From: Meandrina meandrites
Taxonomy: Eukaryota; Cnidaria; Anthozoa; Scleractinia; Meandrinidae
Length of the DNA stretch: 64,000 nt
NCBI GenBank assembly: GCA_963693305.1
Contig: OY855906.1
Coordinates: forward strand, 20,944,161-21,008,160
Direction: 5' to 3'
Shown here one piece after another: positions 21,697 to 32,708 of this stretch. The stretch's first letter is position 1. Each line of letters begins with the position of its first letter. A program made the translations under genes and the position numbers. Under the pieces are notes generated by a model. That model was not told where the DNA came from and ran no database searches. It was given only the letters and a program-made list of their open reading frames with translations.

Positions 21697-22760
21697 CTAA
21701 AGGTAAAATGAAAAAAAAAAAAAACAGTAATCTCATATAATTTTGCATTTTATTCAAGGATGCTTGTGCTAATTGTTTTTGCACATCCTTCCTGTGGACA
21801 TAATTTATGTCACAATGTCATATACACCATGTGATGCATCAAGTGTGTGTGCTGAGAGAACTTTTCAAACAAATATAGGGCTGGTAGCCATTGCATGAAC
21901 TTTGCTCTAGTTTACTCTCTCAAATGGATAATGACCCCCAATTTTTTTTGTAATGCGATTCTCGACAGATTGTAAAAAAAAATAACAAAAAGTCAATGGG
22001 GGAAGTTTAAAAAATTCCAATTTTTCTGCCCAAACAGCATTAAATCTTGCAATCTTTCAACTGTCAGGCCAGTGCAAATGCGATCACTAAATGATAACAC
22101 TTTCTTTGAGGTCATTCACCATCCTATTGCATAGTATTGCATTGCACATCCTAACTGCACATGATTTATTGCATCATTAGTGTGTGTTCACAGTGCATGT
22201 ATGTCCAAGGCCTTACAAGTTTGCAATGAGGCTAAGTTCACTAGGATAAAGAATGGTTAATTACTCTTAAACAAGCATGGAGACATCTTTTTAACAAGGA
22301 ATTTTAACCTATTATTCATCCTCTTTTTGTTCAAAGAGTTAAAAAAAATCACGTTAGAAGACTAATTTATTGCTAAAAATGCATCTTGAGATCACGAGCA
22401 TGTTTTTAACCCAATTTTGTCTGATGCTTCAAGTTTTTGCCATCAGATATATTAAAGTGTTCCTTGTTAACAATATAATAATATCTTTTATGTTGTTTTA
22501 AGACTTTCTTTAGTCTTTGCCAAAGAATTCTGGGCAGAGGTTTTAAAGTGGCTCTACAATTTAAAAGGCAATGTACAAACAGTCTTAACAACAGAGACAT
22601 AATGTTTTCTGAATGCCAAATTGTAAAGCCAAGTTATTTGTCAATCATGTACTACTAATCGCTAAACAATAACTGTTTGTTATCATGTTGTTGGAAAAAC
22701 ACCTTTCCTCTAATTAAAGTTTTAAGGCTAGAATAAGAAAGATTCAAAACCTTGAACTAG
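21697..22760. other. XRN1 intron without recognisable features
   Basis: AT-rich sequence with an A-run of about 15 at 21710-21724. No exon, RNA gene or clear repeat structure is visible. Confidence 0.4.
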
Positions 22761-22814
22761 AGAAACGTACACTAACGGCTTTCTGTTGAACGGGTGAAAC
22801 GAACGGTTTTTGAA

Positions 22815-23846
22815 GGGTGACCTGAAAACACTGACCCCCGGTCCGTGGACCCCCACTACGGACCGGGTCCATGGACTGCTTACAGACCAGTCTATGGACC
22901 ACAGACCAACCCAAAAATAACAAAAATTATAAACATGATTATTTCTTTTTTACTTAACCTGTTGTATAAACCACTTGTGCCGGCGCATTCGACTGTTTAT
23001 GCTTAGTAAATTTAATCAGATTTAACAGACTTTGGTCTGCCTGGGGCTCAGGGTATATTTTGATCAGTTACACATTGCCATATCCTTCGCTGTGACAATA
23101 CAATGTACAAAAGACCAAAGTGCCTTGAAAATGACCGATAACTAAGCTGTATTTGTCAACGCTCCAAGTTTATTTTTTTCCTCAGTGGCCATTTGGCCAC
23201 CGACTGCTCAAGTTTGGTCACCAGTTAAAACTTTTAGTCGCTGAATTAAACTTCGCTTTCAATCATTCTTCTCAATTTTAGTCGCCAGGCTGGCGACTTG
23301 GGTTCCAATCAAGCCGCCAGCTCCAAAATTTTAGTTGCCATGGCGACTAAAATGGTCTTAACTTGGAGGGTTGTTTGTGCTTTCTTTCCCTTGCCATTTT
23401 TTTCGGCCCTTTGTCACGTAGGTTTATAAATTCATCCCAGGCTCCACAAAATACAACACAACCGAATACAACCTCGCTCTCTCCTGCCTCATGGCAGCCT
23501 TGGGTGACCGGTAAGAATTGTTGAAAATTAGAGTTAGTTTAATATTGAAACGTTATCGGTCTTTCAAGACACCCGGTCTTTCATACATTGCCACAGCGAA
23601 GGAAATGGTGATGTGTAACTGATGAATATACCTTGCGCCCCAGCCTGAAGTGAACCCAGTTAATTTACTAAGGGTAAACGGTCGAATTCGCCGGTGCGAG
23701 TAGCTTATCCAACTGGTAAGCCAAAACTTTAACCTTATTTATAATTTTTATGTTATTTTGGGCGTGGTCCGTGAACGAGGTCCATAGGGGTGGTTGACTG
23801 CTTACAGACCAGTCCACGGACCGGGGATCAGTGTTTTCGGGTCACC
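22815..23846. mobile_element. Nested inverted-repeat element (GGGTGACC ends)
   Basis: The left end GGGTGACCTGAAAACACTGA followed by CCCCGGTCCGTGGAC has an inverted counterpart ending at about 23846. Pairing continues inward through GACTGCTTACAGACCAGTC blocks and through 22940-23110 against 23570-23760, so the element is largely palindromic around the insertion at 23158-23371. Confidence 0.7.
23158..23371. mobile_element. Small GTCGCC-type inverted-repeat element
   Basis: Ends GCTCCAAGTT and AACTTGGAGGG are inverted. The interior holds TTTAGTCGCC and TGGCGACTAAAAT motifs. It belongs with the elements at 18897 and 58456 by its termini, and sits at the centre of element 22815-23846. Confidence 0.65.
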
Positions 23847-23898
23847 TGCTATTGAACGGGTTACAAACGGGTCACCAAGCCATTTGAAACGGGTAACC

Positions 23899-24066
23899 AA
23901 GCCGTTCGAATGGCTGATGAAAAATTTCAAATGGGTAGCCAAGCCATTCGAACGGCTGATAGAAAATTTCAAACGGGTTGCCAAGCCGTTCGAACGGCTG
24001 ATGAAAACTTTCGAATGGCTAAGCAAGCCGTTCAAATGGCTGATGAAAACTTTCGAACGGTTGACT
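23899..24066. repeat. 42-bp tandem repeat, four units
   Basis: Units begin AAGCC at 23899, 23941, 23983 and 24025, with consensus AAGCCGTTCGAACGGCTGAT then GAAAATTTCAAACGGGTTGCC. Because 42 is a multiple of three, long frames stay open on both strands (23794-24204 plus, 23802-24182 minus); these are not taken as genes. Confidence 0.85.
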
Positions 24067-24076
24067 TGTTTGGTTG

Positions 24077-24514
24077 GGCATGTACTAAAACCCGAAACAA
24101 TGAAACAAAACCACCGAAACGAAACGAGCGAAACCGCCGAAACAGCCAAAACGAGCGAAATTAAACAAAATCGCCAAAACAAGGAAAACCATTACTTTTA
24201 TTGAGAGCTAACCGTAACAGGCTAACCTGAACGATATTTAGGCTGACCGGAGTGCTATTTAGGCTAACCTGAGTGCACGGTACACTCCGGTTAGCCTGAA
24301 TGGCACTCCAGTTAGCCTGAATATCACTTGGGTTAGCCTGCTTACGGTTAGCTCTCAATAAGGGTAATGGGTTTTGCTTGTTTCAGTGATTTTGTTTCGT
24401 TTCGCTCGTTTTGGCCGTTCCGGTTGTTTCGGCGGTTTCGTTTCGGTCGTTTCTGCGGTTTCACTCGTTTCGTTTTGGTGGTTTCGTTTCGTTGTTTCGG
24501 GTTTTAGTATATGC
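24077..24514. mobile_element. Foldback element with GAAAC-type 9-mers, 10-bp TSD
   Basis: The left end GGCATGTACTAAAACCCGAA and the right end TTCGGGTTTTAGTATATGC are inverted. TGTTTGGTTG flanks both sides (24067-24076 and 24515-24524). The arms contain many CGAAACNNC units, then an inner palindrome (24195-24365) of GGCTAACCTGA-type repeats, centred near 24285. A 10-bp TSD would suit a Mutator-like element (inference). Confidence 0.85.
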
Positions 24515-25744
24515 TGTTTGGTTGCGTGTAAATTCATTGATCTTCGCCAAGATGCGGCTATCAATAACAAGCGTGACAGCGTTTCCCGCAATTTTTTTCG
24601 TGGTAAAGTTTAAATATGCAGTCATGAAAAGAAACACATCAAAAGATTGCTTCTTAACTTTGGAAACGCTTTTTCTTATCGAATAAATACAGAAGATCAA
24701 GGAATCTATGACAATGCAGGAAATGTTTTACCTTTCGGGAAACAATTTCATAGTGGAGTATGCAAATGTCGGCTTCTTCCAAAGAGTTGTTTATTTGTCA
24801 TCGACCCGGAAGTTGTTTCTTTTCCGGATAGGAATACTTTTAACCCGACCAAGAGTAACATTTTTCGGTCAGTTACAAATTTGAGTTGAGATCACTCGGT
24901 CGGCGGTATCGATTAGTGTTACCATTTTCACGTCTTGACAGACAGTTTGGAAATGAAGCACGTGCATTATGTCCCGCCATCCCAGACATGCGGTATTCTG
25001 GAAAAACAACTTAGCGATCTACAATATTGATTTAGCTTCTTATATATCCGTTCTGTGGGACAAAGTTGAAAGAAACAATAAATATTGAGACATTTGCCGA
25101 GTAATAATACCTTTCAGGTAAACATTAATACGCAAAATTTTGAATGAGTTCTCAGTCGCTGACATAGCACATTCCGACAAAAGCAAAATTTTACTTTCAT
25201 ATACATGTACATGTACGCCTCTGTTTTTTTAGGTTGTCCTTCAATATGTATTTATCTTTGAAAGAACAGGAATGCACCAAACAGATTGAAAAGATTTCGG
25301 TATTCACTCTGCATGTATTTCGGGGGATGTATTTGCATTTCACAACAGCCGGTGGTGTTACATTGGAACTCGGCGACCGTAAATGTAAACAAAGGGCTCG
25401 CAGCAAATGCCGTTTTTCGTTCGCTGTTTCCTTTGATTGGCGTTTTATTTTCGATTTTTGCTACAAAGTAACCAGGAGAACCTTACTAATAACTAATTCG
25501 TAAAACATTATCGCTCCCGAGAATTGTTTACACACTGTCATCTGTGCAGAATTTCCATCAGATAAGAGAACTCGGCGGCAGAAAAATTTCACTTCCGCAG
25601 AATTGAAGTGGCATTTGAACGGACGAGCCGTTCGACTTCTGCTGCTTGTATACGCCTAGATACTTTTTTTTTTCCTGAAAGGATGATCGAGGTCGTTGGA
25701 TGGATTACTCAAGTCCTTAAAATGGATGGCTGTTTCCAGCGATC

Positions 25745-25925
25745 GGGTCGTTCGAACGGCTGGATGTTTTTACCAAACGGGTGACCAAGTCGTTGGAACG
25801 GATGGATATTTTTTTCAAACGGGTGGCCAAGCCATTCGAACGGTTGGACGTTTTTACCGAACAGGTGAATAAGCCGTTCGAATGGATGCAAATTTTTTTC
25901 GAACGGCTTGCAAACAGCTTGCAAA
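25745..25925. repeat. 42-bp tandem repeat, second array
   Basis: Units begin AAGTCG at 25787, AAGCCA at 25829 and AAGCCG at 25871, with a partial unit before. They share the AAGCCGTTCGAACGG core with the array at 23899, in the same orientation. A minus-strand frame across it (25709-25924) is a by-product. Confidence 0.75.
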
Positions 25926-25970
25926 CGGAATTCCGTTCGAAAACGGAAAGTCGTTAGTGTATGTTTTCCT

Positions 25971-26652
25971 GTGAAAGGTCACAGTTATCCAATCATACTG
26001 CGAAGTGGGGCAAATTTCTAAAAATTATTGTTTTATAATTCCTGCCTAAATACTATGCTTCATATAAAATTATTAGCTACACCCATAAGAGTCAGATGTG
26101 TGTTGTGATGTAATGTGTGTGCGCGTTCTTGATTGTGGGAAATGTTAACTGAATTAAACTGAATTAGCATTGTATTGTATATTTTGGTTCTTTACTAATG
26201 ATTTTTTTATTGATATTATTTTGGGGTTGTAAGTGACGTAGTGTAATGTACATTGTAAGTAGTTTAATGTAATGTAAACATGCAAAATGTTGTAATAGTC
26301 CATGAGCCAGTAGGGTGGTTGGTATCATCTGGGGAGGATTAATCTCAATGGTGATTTTAGAAAGTTAGAGTGGTAACTAGTCAGAAAATACCAGATAGCA
26401 ATCGATTGGTGGTAGCTTGTGGACTTGGGCGCAATAATTGAAAGTTTTCTCTTAGCATGGAAATGAGGCTAAGAAAGAATTGTTGGAATAGCGCCCAGTA
26501 AACAACACGAAAAATCCTAAAAGCTTCACATCATCAATAATCCTACTCTAGAAGCTCAATTTTACCTCTATTTGCTTCTTTCAAAATTCACATCATAATT
26601 ATGTCACATGCACATTAGAAGGATTTTTTAATAAAATTGAAGATGACAGTAT

Positions 26653-26687
<35 letters not shown>

Positions 26688-27690
26688 TTATGGTATTTAT
26701 ATAGCACATTTCCATAGGCTCCATAAGCGGGGGACTTAGACAGACTGCAATTAAGCAGTTTACAATAACCTGCACGCGATGCATGCAGAAGTGATGACGT
26801 TTCACAAGGGGTCTTTAATAATTTTCAGGACATTTGTCAAAAATTAGAGTAAATAAAAGTAACTGACATCTTCTGTGCTGAATGATTGTTCAACAACAAT
26901 TGCGTTATCTTGGCGTGACATATGATATACGATACACGATGCAAGGTCAAACGCTGTCTAAAATTGTTTACACCTTTTGTTTTAAAGAATGGAAAGATTT
27001 CTGTTTACTAAATCTTATAGAACGCATCAAATATAGTTTGTTTCTTTCGTTTATGCTTTAAATTAGTCCTTTCTAACGGCCCAGGAGCATTTTGCTTTGA
27101 GTTCTATGCGACAATTTCTTGTTGAGTTGACTTGATTTCTTTTCCCAGTATTCAGTTCTACAGATCGGTCGATCGCAACAGGCAACAGACAACAACAGAT
27201 CCTGTCCACTTGCACGGCGAGATTAATCGATCACGTCATCATCATCGCTTAAAAAAAGGTTTAAGATGACTCACCTTTTCAACAGATGTTTCAAACTGCT
27301 AATAATCGGTTGCTTCGTCTGCAGTCTCGACGGACATCACTTCTTAACTTTATGCCAAATTTATTCGATAACTGATAAAGTGAAACACTCACTCCAGACT
27401 CGAAATCTCAATTTAACAGGTACAAATGAAATACAGTTTGCCGATCGGTGATGATACAAGCTGCAAAAAAATATCTTCCTTTGCCAAAAAACAAGATGGC
27501 GGATCTCAAAAAGAATACAAACAATGCACCTAGTTCCCATTGCTCTTCGGTTCAATTCAGGGAGTAATTCTCACACCAAAAATTCCAAAAATTCAATCAT
27601 TTTCCCGCTTTCTAACATTAACCAATGACGTCATAAAATGATGTCATCGCTTAACAAATGAGGATTTTTTTGCAGATGCCCCCAATTTAA
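25971..27690. other. XRN1 intron; (ATT)n microsatellite at about 26655-26687
   Basis: No gene is visible. TAATGTA-rich sequence at 26225-26285 resembles the 3' UTR of the LINEs here and may be a remnant. At 26653-26690 there is an uninterrupted AAT/ATT trinucleotide run followed by GGTATTTATATAGCAC, a common microsatellite-associated sequence. Confidence 0.5.
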
Positions 27691-27696
27691 TTTCGG

Positions 27697-27808
27697 AACA
27701 GACCAGACCACAACACCAGGAACTTCATGCCCTACTCTTTGCGATAAGTGTGTGGGTTCTGCTGACCATAAATGTGACGATGCAGGAGATGGGCCCTACA
27801 GTTTATCA

Positions 27809-27845
<37 letters not shown>

Positions 27846-27925
27846 AGTCTGGGCTTGAACACGAGACCTCCCGCACAGAAGTCCGGTGCTCTACCAACTG
27901 AGCTAACCAATCAGCGGTTGGGGGC
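27697..27925 (-). mobile_element. tRNA-derived SINE
   Basis: On the minus strand the head reads GGTTAGCTCAGTTGGTAGAG ... GTGTTCAAGCCC (about 27915-27850), with a Pol III A box and B box like those of a tRNA; the anticodon loop position reads TCT. A non-tRNA body follows, through AACACTCAGGGTC and GTAGGGCATG, and ends near 27697. A free-standing tRNA is unlikely because the acceptor stem does not pair. Confidence 0.75.
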
Positions 27926-28963
27926 CCAGTTCTCGGCCGGGTCCACTTCTCGGCCACTTTATGTTCAAAAAAGTATTTTTAACCCAAAGATAGACTGGTT
28001 CCTGTACTTTCGTTATCTTAATAAGTCTTGCTCTTCCACTTGCTGCGGGACATTTACACGTTGGGTTGAAGTGAAGCAAGGTTTTTTCCCAAAAATTGTT
28101 TGTTTACGGCTCCTTAAAATACATGGTTTCACTTAAATTCGTATTTTATTTGCACACACTGGGTCCACTGGCCACACCTAGCCTGGTGAAGGTTTCACGA
28201 CACTCTTTTTCACTTGTCGCTGAACCTTTACTATCCTGGGGAAGGCACAAACAATTTATGTGTGCAATTTTAACACAGCCTTGCAAATGTTGTGGGGTGA
28301 CATTAAAAACACATAAAAGTTATTGTTTTTCTGTTCATGAATATTTTTTTCTCACATTTAGTGAGTTATATTGACCAAAGTGCTCCCTGGTTTTAAGTTA
28401 TTAATTTAACACAGTAAACTGTTGTAGTTATTAAGGTTTAATTCTGATTCATTAGAAAGTGATAGATATCTCTGTTTTCTTCAAGTGTTCAATGTCTTTG
28501 ATGGATGAGATCCAAAAGCGGTTGAAGCAATACTAAAATCGACCAGGACTTGTTTCACTTGTAACAGCATAGGAGGAATTAGCTCCACTGGTCTCCCAAA
28601 TAATATTCGCAATAACTTCTGAAAGGTAGCTTTTCAGTCATAACTTCCAAACTTGTTTCCATCTTCTTCTTGAAATTCTTGAACTGTTTCCAAAATTTCC
28701 CCCCTTGAATTGGTTTACATGTAGCAGTTCAAAAGCAATTTCAAGGTAAATTTCTCAAAAAGAAAGTTAAATTTTAATTCAGGAAGATTTTGGTCACATG
28801 CTACAGGTTCTTGGCAGATTCCTGTTAATGGGTGTTTAAGTAGCAGTAAAGATGCGCAAATTCCTGGAAAGTGAAATAAGTGATTTGTGTGCCTTTGCAG
28901 ACAAAATTAACCATACAGTTTATGTTTCTTGTTGATTGAAAAAAAAAATTAAAAACATTTTAC

Positions 28964-29133
28964 CTGGCATGACAACAGGAAATATCAGGAAACTTTCCAG
29001 GAAGCAATGAAGGGCAAAAGAAGCCAAGGCTTGGGTCATAAATGTAAAGTAGGCAAGGTCCATGCTTGTTACGGCTAATTTCCTCCTCAGATAATCTTGA
29101 ATACAAAGGTGACATTGCATCCAGCAGTCTCCC
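28964..29133 (-). CDS. XRN1: XRN1 exon (170 bp)
   Basis: Acceptor TTAACAG, donor GTAAAA. It enters in phase 0 and leaves two bases of a codon. It encodes GRLLDAMSPLYSRLSEEEIS, then RNKHGPCLLYIYDPSLGFFC and a segment ending GKFPDISCCHA. The pattern RLL-AM, EE--RN and F--PS--P-KFP-I--CC follows XRN1 directly after PFIDE, which ends the previous exon (32589-32708). Confidence 0.9.
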
Positions 29134-29284
29134 CTGTTAAGTACAACAAAGTATTAAGAATGAAAGTCAGTTAAAATTGAAGAAAATCCCTAAAATGTGG
29201 TACACAGACAAAAAAAACTGGTAGTGCTGCAAATGTACTGCATCATTCAGGACTTCATTTCATCTTCGTGGGATCTTGTGAGTC

Positions 29285-29670
29285 TTAGGCCTGGTTTAAA
29301 CGTCACATTTTACAAGTGCCGAATCAAATTGCCAAATTAATTGCACATAAAATGCGACGCTTAAAACAAAGATTTTAATTAAATGTGAGTTCAGTTGAAT
29401 ATTCGACTGTTCAGCTTCAAGTTTCATTGCTGCTCATAGCTGTTCTTTGCGGAACAAGAACGTGAAATGACCAGATTTTGCATATTGTGGACAACCTGAA
29501 CCACAACGGATAATTTTGGGTTTTTATATTTGGAATTGAATGCTCAGCAATTAAATGCAACACAACTAAATGTGACGTTTAAAACCAAATGCCGAACTTT
29601 TTTATTTGAGTCTACTTGAATTAGTATTGTATTCGGCGCATGTAAAATGTGACATTGAAACCAGGCCTAA
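29285..29670. mobile_element. 386-bp MITE (TTAGGCCTGGTTT ends)
   Basis: It begins TTAGGCCTGGTTTAAACGTC and ends with the inverted ACATTGAAACCAGGCCTAA; pairing covers about 33 bp. The flanks suggest a TA duplication. It has no coding capacity. Confidence 0.7.
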
Positions 29671-30337
29671 TTAGGCATGAATGCTGAAGAAATTAATTTT
29701 GTACAAAAATAAAATTTCTGTTCATTTGAGATGAACATCATATCATTCTAGCAGTGTTGTGATGCTCAATAATCAAATAGGAAGACGCTTTTGGAAAACT
29801 TTTATCAGTGCTTGATGGTTTCAAATATTGTACATGACCATTTTCCTTTCTGAAGTCTTGAGAAGCTGCATTCTGCAGCTGGAATTTCCAAGATCCTGGA
29901 AGTCTGTAAATACCATGCCGCGAGGTGCCATGATCTTCTTGTACATTTCGGTAACAGGAAAGATTGCTTGACGAGCTTAAGACGACAGACGGATGACATG
30001 TGGATAACTTGTAACAAAAAAAAATCGCATTGGCCAATATCCTCTGACAATGACGATTCGCAGCAGCTTTTAAGCATGTTAAAACTAAGCGATTCAATCA
30101 ATGAAATGAAATGAAATAACACTTTGGGATCAGGAAGTGCTGACATATTCCTATCAAGTGACGTTTTTATCACCCAGAGCAAAAAGTATTCCCTTGAGAA
30201 ATTAAAATATTCCCTTGAGAAATAAAACCAGTCCCTTGAGAGTTTGCAAGAATGTGGTAAGAGAGTGCCAACGATGCCCACTATTTTTATATTTTACTTG
30301 TACCAAGCAAAATAGTAAAAAAAAGAGACTGACTTCA
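29671..30337. other. XRN1 intron with unassigned open frame
   Basis: A minus-strand frame of 158 codons (29805-30281) has no recognisable domain and overlaps another frame. Near 30185-30240 the phrase TCCCTTGAGA occurs three times. Not called as a gene. Confidence 0.4.
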
Positions 30338-30487
30338 AAGGCTGGTTTTCACTAGCAACGCAAGCATAAGCGCAAGCAACATACGCAGACGCAGTAACGT
30401 GTTGTTCATTAGTGTCTTTTGTAAGGACAAAGGGTGCTAACGAACAACACGTTACTGCGTCTGCATATGTTGCTTGCGCTTATGCTT

Positions 30488-32120
30488 ATGGGGCGCCGTA
30501 CTGGACATTATTACAAACATTAATAATACATGCTAAACTCAAAGTTAGCTTGGCATTCTTTATATTCAACATGGTCATTGTCACATAACCTTGCCAAAGT
30601 CCAAATAAATATGCTCTACTTTCTTTACCTTCTATATGGTCATCTCAATTTAACCATGCTGAACTAAAAAAAAACCTTCTAAACTTTTTTGCGTATGGTA
30701 TGATGTACCGCGCGCTTCCTTCAGTCAATTCATCACCAGATCCTCTTCGGCCACTACTAGACCGCCATTTTGGATTCGCTTGTCGGTGTGCGATTTCAAT
30801 GGAGGAAAGAAGCGAAGATTTTCGAGAAGCATTATCAAATATCGCTCGTCAGGCAAGGTCTTTACTACAGAATTTAAATGACGGTAATGTGCAACCTGTT
30901 GAGCAACGAATGTTGAATCAAAGACCTCGTGACTCGGGAGATGGAGTACTGTCCACGCAAACACCACCACCGAGTCAGACTGTAAACAACACAAGTTTCA
31001 GAATGTGGAAAGCACAGTGGTGGCCGCTCAGTTAAGGAACTTATTTCCAATGTTGGCAAAAGATCATTTGGTAGCAAGTCGTCTAATAGCAAATCTGTTA
31101 AAGGTAAGAAGCCTCCCCCAAAAAAAGCAAAGAAAGATGTAGTGCACAAAGATGTCGTTCTTCTTCCTTCTCCTGACACAAGGTCAGTGCCTACGCACCA
31201 GACACGATGCCGGATGGAAAATAACAGATTTGTTGTTCATGCATTTCCAGTGGACAAGTCCCTGTAGGAAGAAGGGAAGCCGGTCGTTTCGTATACAAGT
31301 CGATTCGCATACATCAAGGTCGTTTCGCCGGCACGATCTTGATCGATTCGCAGACATCAAAAAAGTACAAAATACATTGAAAAAGCTCTCATAAAGTGCC
31401 GCAGTCGTGTTATAATGCTGATCCGTAGTCCCAAAGTCTCCAGTCAATTAGCCATATTAATAAATTTTCCTTGCCATAACTGGTCAGCTACCTTGATGAT
31501 ACATCAGACTTAAGATTTCAGCTGATGAAATTATTTGTAACTCTTATAATAAAAATTGAGCAAAATAAAAACTTTTTTAATCAACTGAGGATTGTTCTTA
31601 CTACGTTCTTAAAATTTTGGTTTATCTCAACCTTAACCTTCTTATCAACGCGAGCAATATTCCGAAAGAAAGTCGTGGCGCGTGTAGTTAGCCACCTTGA
31701 GTGATGTTCGCTATATACAGTAATAGCCCGCGTATAAGAACCTGGGTTTTAAGAACCTGTTAGGCTAAAATTTTCATTTTAAACCCCCTCCACCGTCGAT
31801 TCTCCGATCCAGCAATACCACCAAGAGCCGCCATTTTGGTTCGGCCATTTGCCGCGAGAGGCCTGGTTACCAAATCAGCATACAAAAGCGCAGGGTGCAT
31901 CATACCATACGCAAAAAAGTTTAGAAGGTTTTTTTTAAGTTCAGCATGGTTAAATTGAGATGACCATATAGAAGGTAAAGAAAGTAGAGCATATTTATTT
32001 GGACTTTGGCAAGGTTATGTGACAATGACCATGTTGAATATAAAGAATGCCAAGCTAACTTTGAGTTTAGCATGTATTATTAATTAATGTTTGTAATAAT
32101 GTCCAGTACGGCGCCCCGTA
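30488..32120. mobile_element. 1.63-kb element with ~220-bp terminal inverted repeats, 7-bp TSD
   Basis: TATGCTT flanks both sides (30481-30487 and 32121-32127). The left arm (30488-30705) and right arm (31898-32120) are inverted and nearly identical, differing by a few bases and a 4-base indel. The termini GGGGCGCCGTACTGGAC are shared with the element at 985-1707. The near-identity of the arms points to recent movement or gene conversion. The unique middle carries a protein-coding fragment (30799-31267) rather than a transposase I can recognise. Confidence 0.9.
30799..31267 (+). pseudogene. Coding fragment inside the GGGGCGCCG element
   Basis: From the ATG at 30799 a frame reads MEERSEDFREALSNIARQ ... 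LLQNLNDGNVQPVEQRML. Near 31000 it shifts frame and continues GGRSVKELISNVGKRSFGS, a lysine-rich stretch (KGKKPPPKKAKKD) and VHKDVVLLPSPDTRSVP, ending with a stop at 31267. The first part looks like a helical segment and the second like a basic, disordered linker. I do not recognise the protein. It could be a captured host gene piece or the N-terminus of the family's own transposase. A small intron cannot be excluded as an alternative to the frameshift. Confidence 0.5.
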
Positions 32121-32588
32121 TATGCTTGCGTCGCTAGTGAAAACCAGCCTTAAACACTCAAACAGAGTCCACTGATTCCAGCGAAAAGTGTTACCTGTTA
32201 CCAGGTACATGTAGTTTAGAAACTTTTTGTTTTTTGTTTTCCACATTTTATGCTAATGTAATTTCACAATTATTGTCTTTTATTTCTGAAAAATGGTGAG
32301 TAAGAAAGATAGTCAGAAACAATCATAATGTAATTTGATTGTCCTTGAATATCACTGATAAGTTCTTAAGAGTCAGTGTTTAAAATTGGAGGATTAAATT
32401 TTTGATCTTTGATCTTCTACATGTATAATTTTGCTTTAATCAATATAATGAGCAAAAGTTTAAATTAACAAATGTACATTGTGACTCGGGCACATAAATT
32501 GTGTGTAAAGATAGTTATATTCACACGAAAAAGGAATGACCTAAACATTCTTACTCAACAGTACACTTCAAACTGAAATACAACAGAC

Positions 32589-32708
32589 CTCATCAATAAA
32601 TGGAATCAAGACCACAGCTTCCCATTCTTGTTGTTTGCCATTTAAATCAGTCTTGAAATTCACAGGATAGTATTCAATAATATCAGACTGCTCCATGATC
32701 ATCAAGTT
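32589..32708 (-). CDS. XRN1: XRN1 exon (120 bp)
   Basis: Exactly 40 codons in phase 0 on both sides; acceptor CCAACAG, donor GTCTGT (GT present but a weak consensus). It encodes NLMIMEQSDIIEYYPVNF then KTDLNGKQQEWEAVVLIPF and IDE. The core from DFK/NFK to PFIDE is nearly invariant in animal XRN1 and is the strongest single identification in the window. Confidence 0.95.

Larger units (their letters stand above)
22761..25970. mobile_element. 3.2-kb composite inverted-repeat element
   Basis: The left end GAAACGTACACTAACGGC (22763 on) reappears inverted at about 25945-25968. Near both ends lie GAACGG-rich 42-bp tandem arrays. The interior contains two further nested elements (22815-23846, which itself holds 23158-23371) and the foldback element 24077-24514. 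No transposase was recognised. The TSD is unclear. Confidence 0.6.
30338..32151. mobile_element. Palindromic MITE (AAGGCTGGTTTTCACTAGC ends), itself split
   Basis: Left part 30338-30487 begins AAGGCTGGTTTTCACTAGC. It contains inverted arms GTAACGTGTTGTTC and GAACAACACGTTAC, and resumes at 32121-32151 with the inverted terminus GCTAGTGAAAACCAGCCTT. Without the inner element it would be about 175 bp and nearly self-complementary. Confidence 0.85.

Noticed and set aside
23794..24204. 136-aa and 126-aa overlapping ORFs on opposite strands
   Set aside because: Both frames run through a 42-bp tandem repeat, whose length keeps all frames periodic; no start context, domain or splice sites.
27851..27915. 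Functional tRNA-Arg (TCT)
   Set aside because: No paired acceptor stem, and the sequence continues into a SINE body.
29805..30281. 158-aa ORF, minus strand, as an additional XRN1 or nested gene exon
   Set aside because: The XRN1 exons on either side join directly in phase, leaving no protein segment for it, and no domain is visible.
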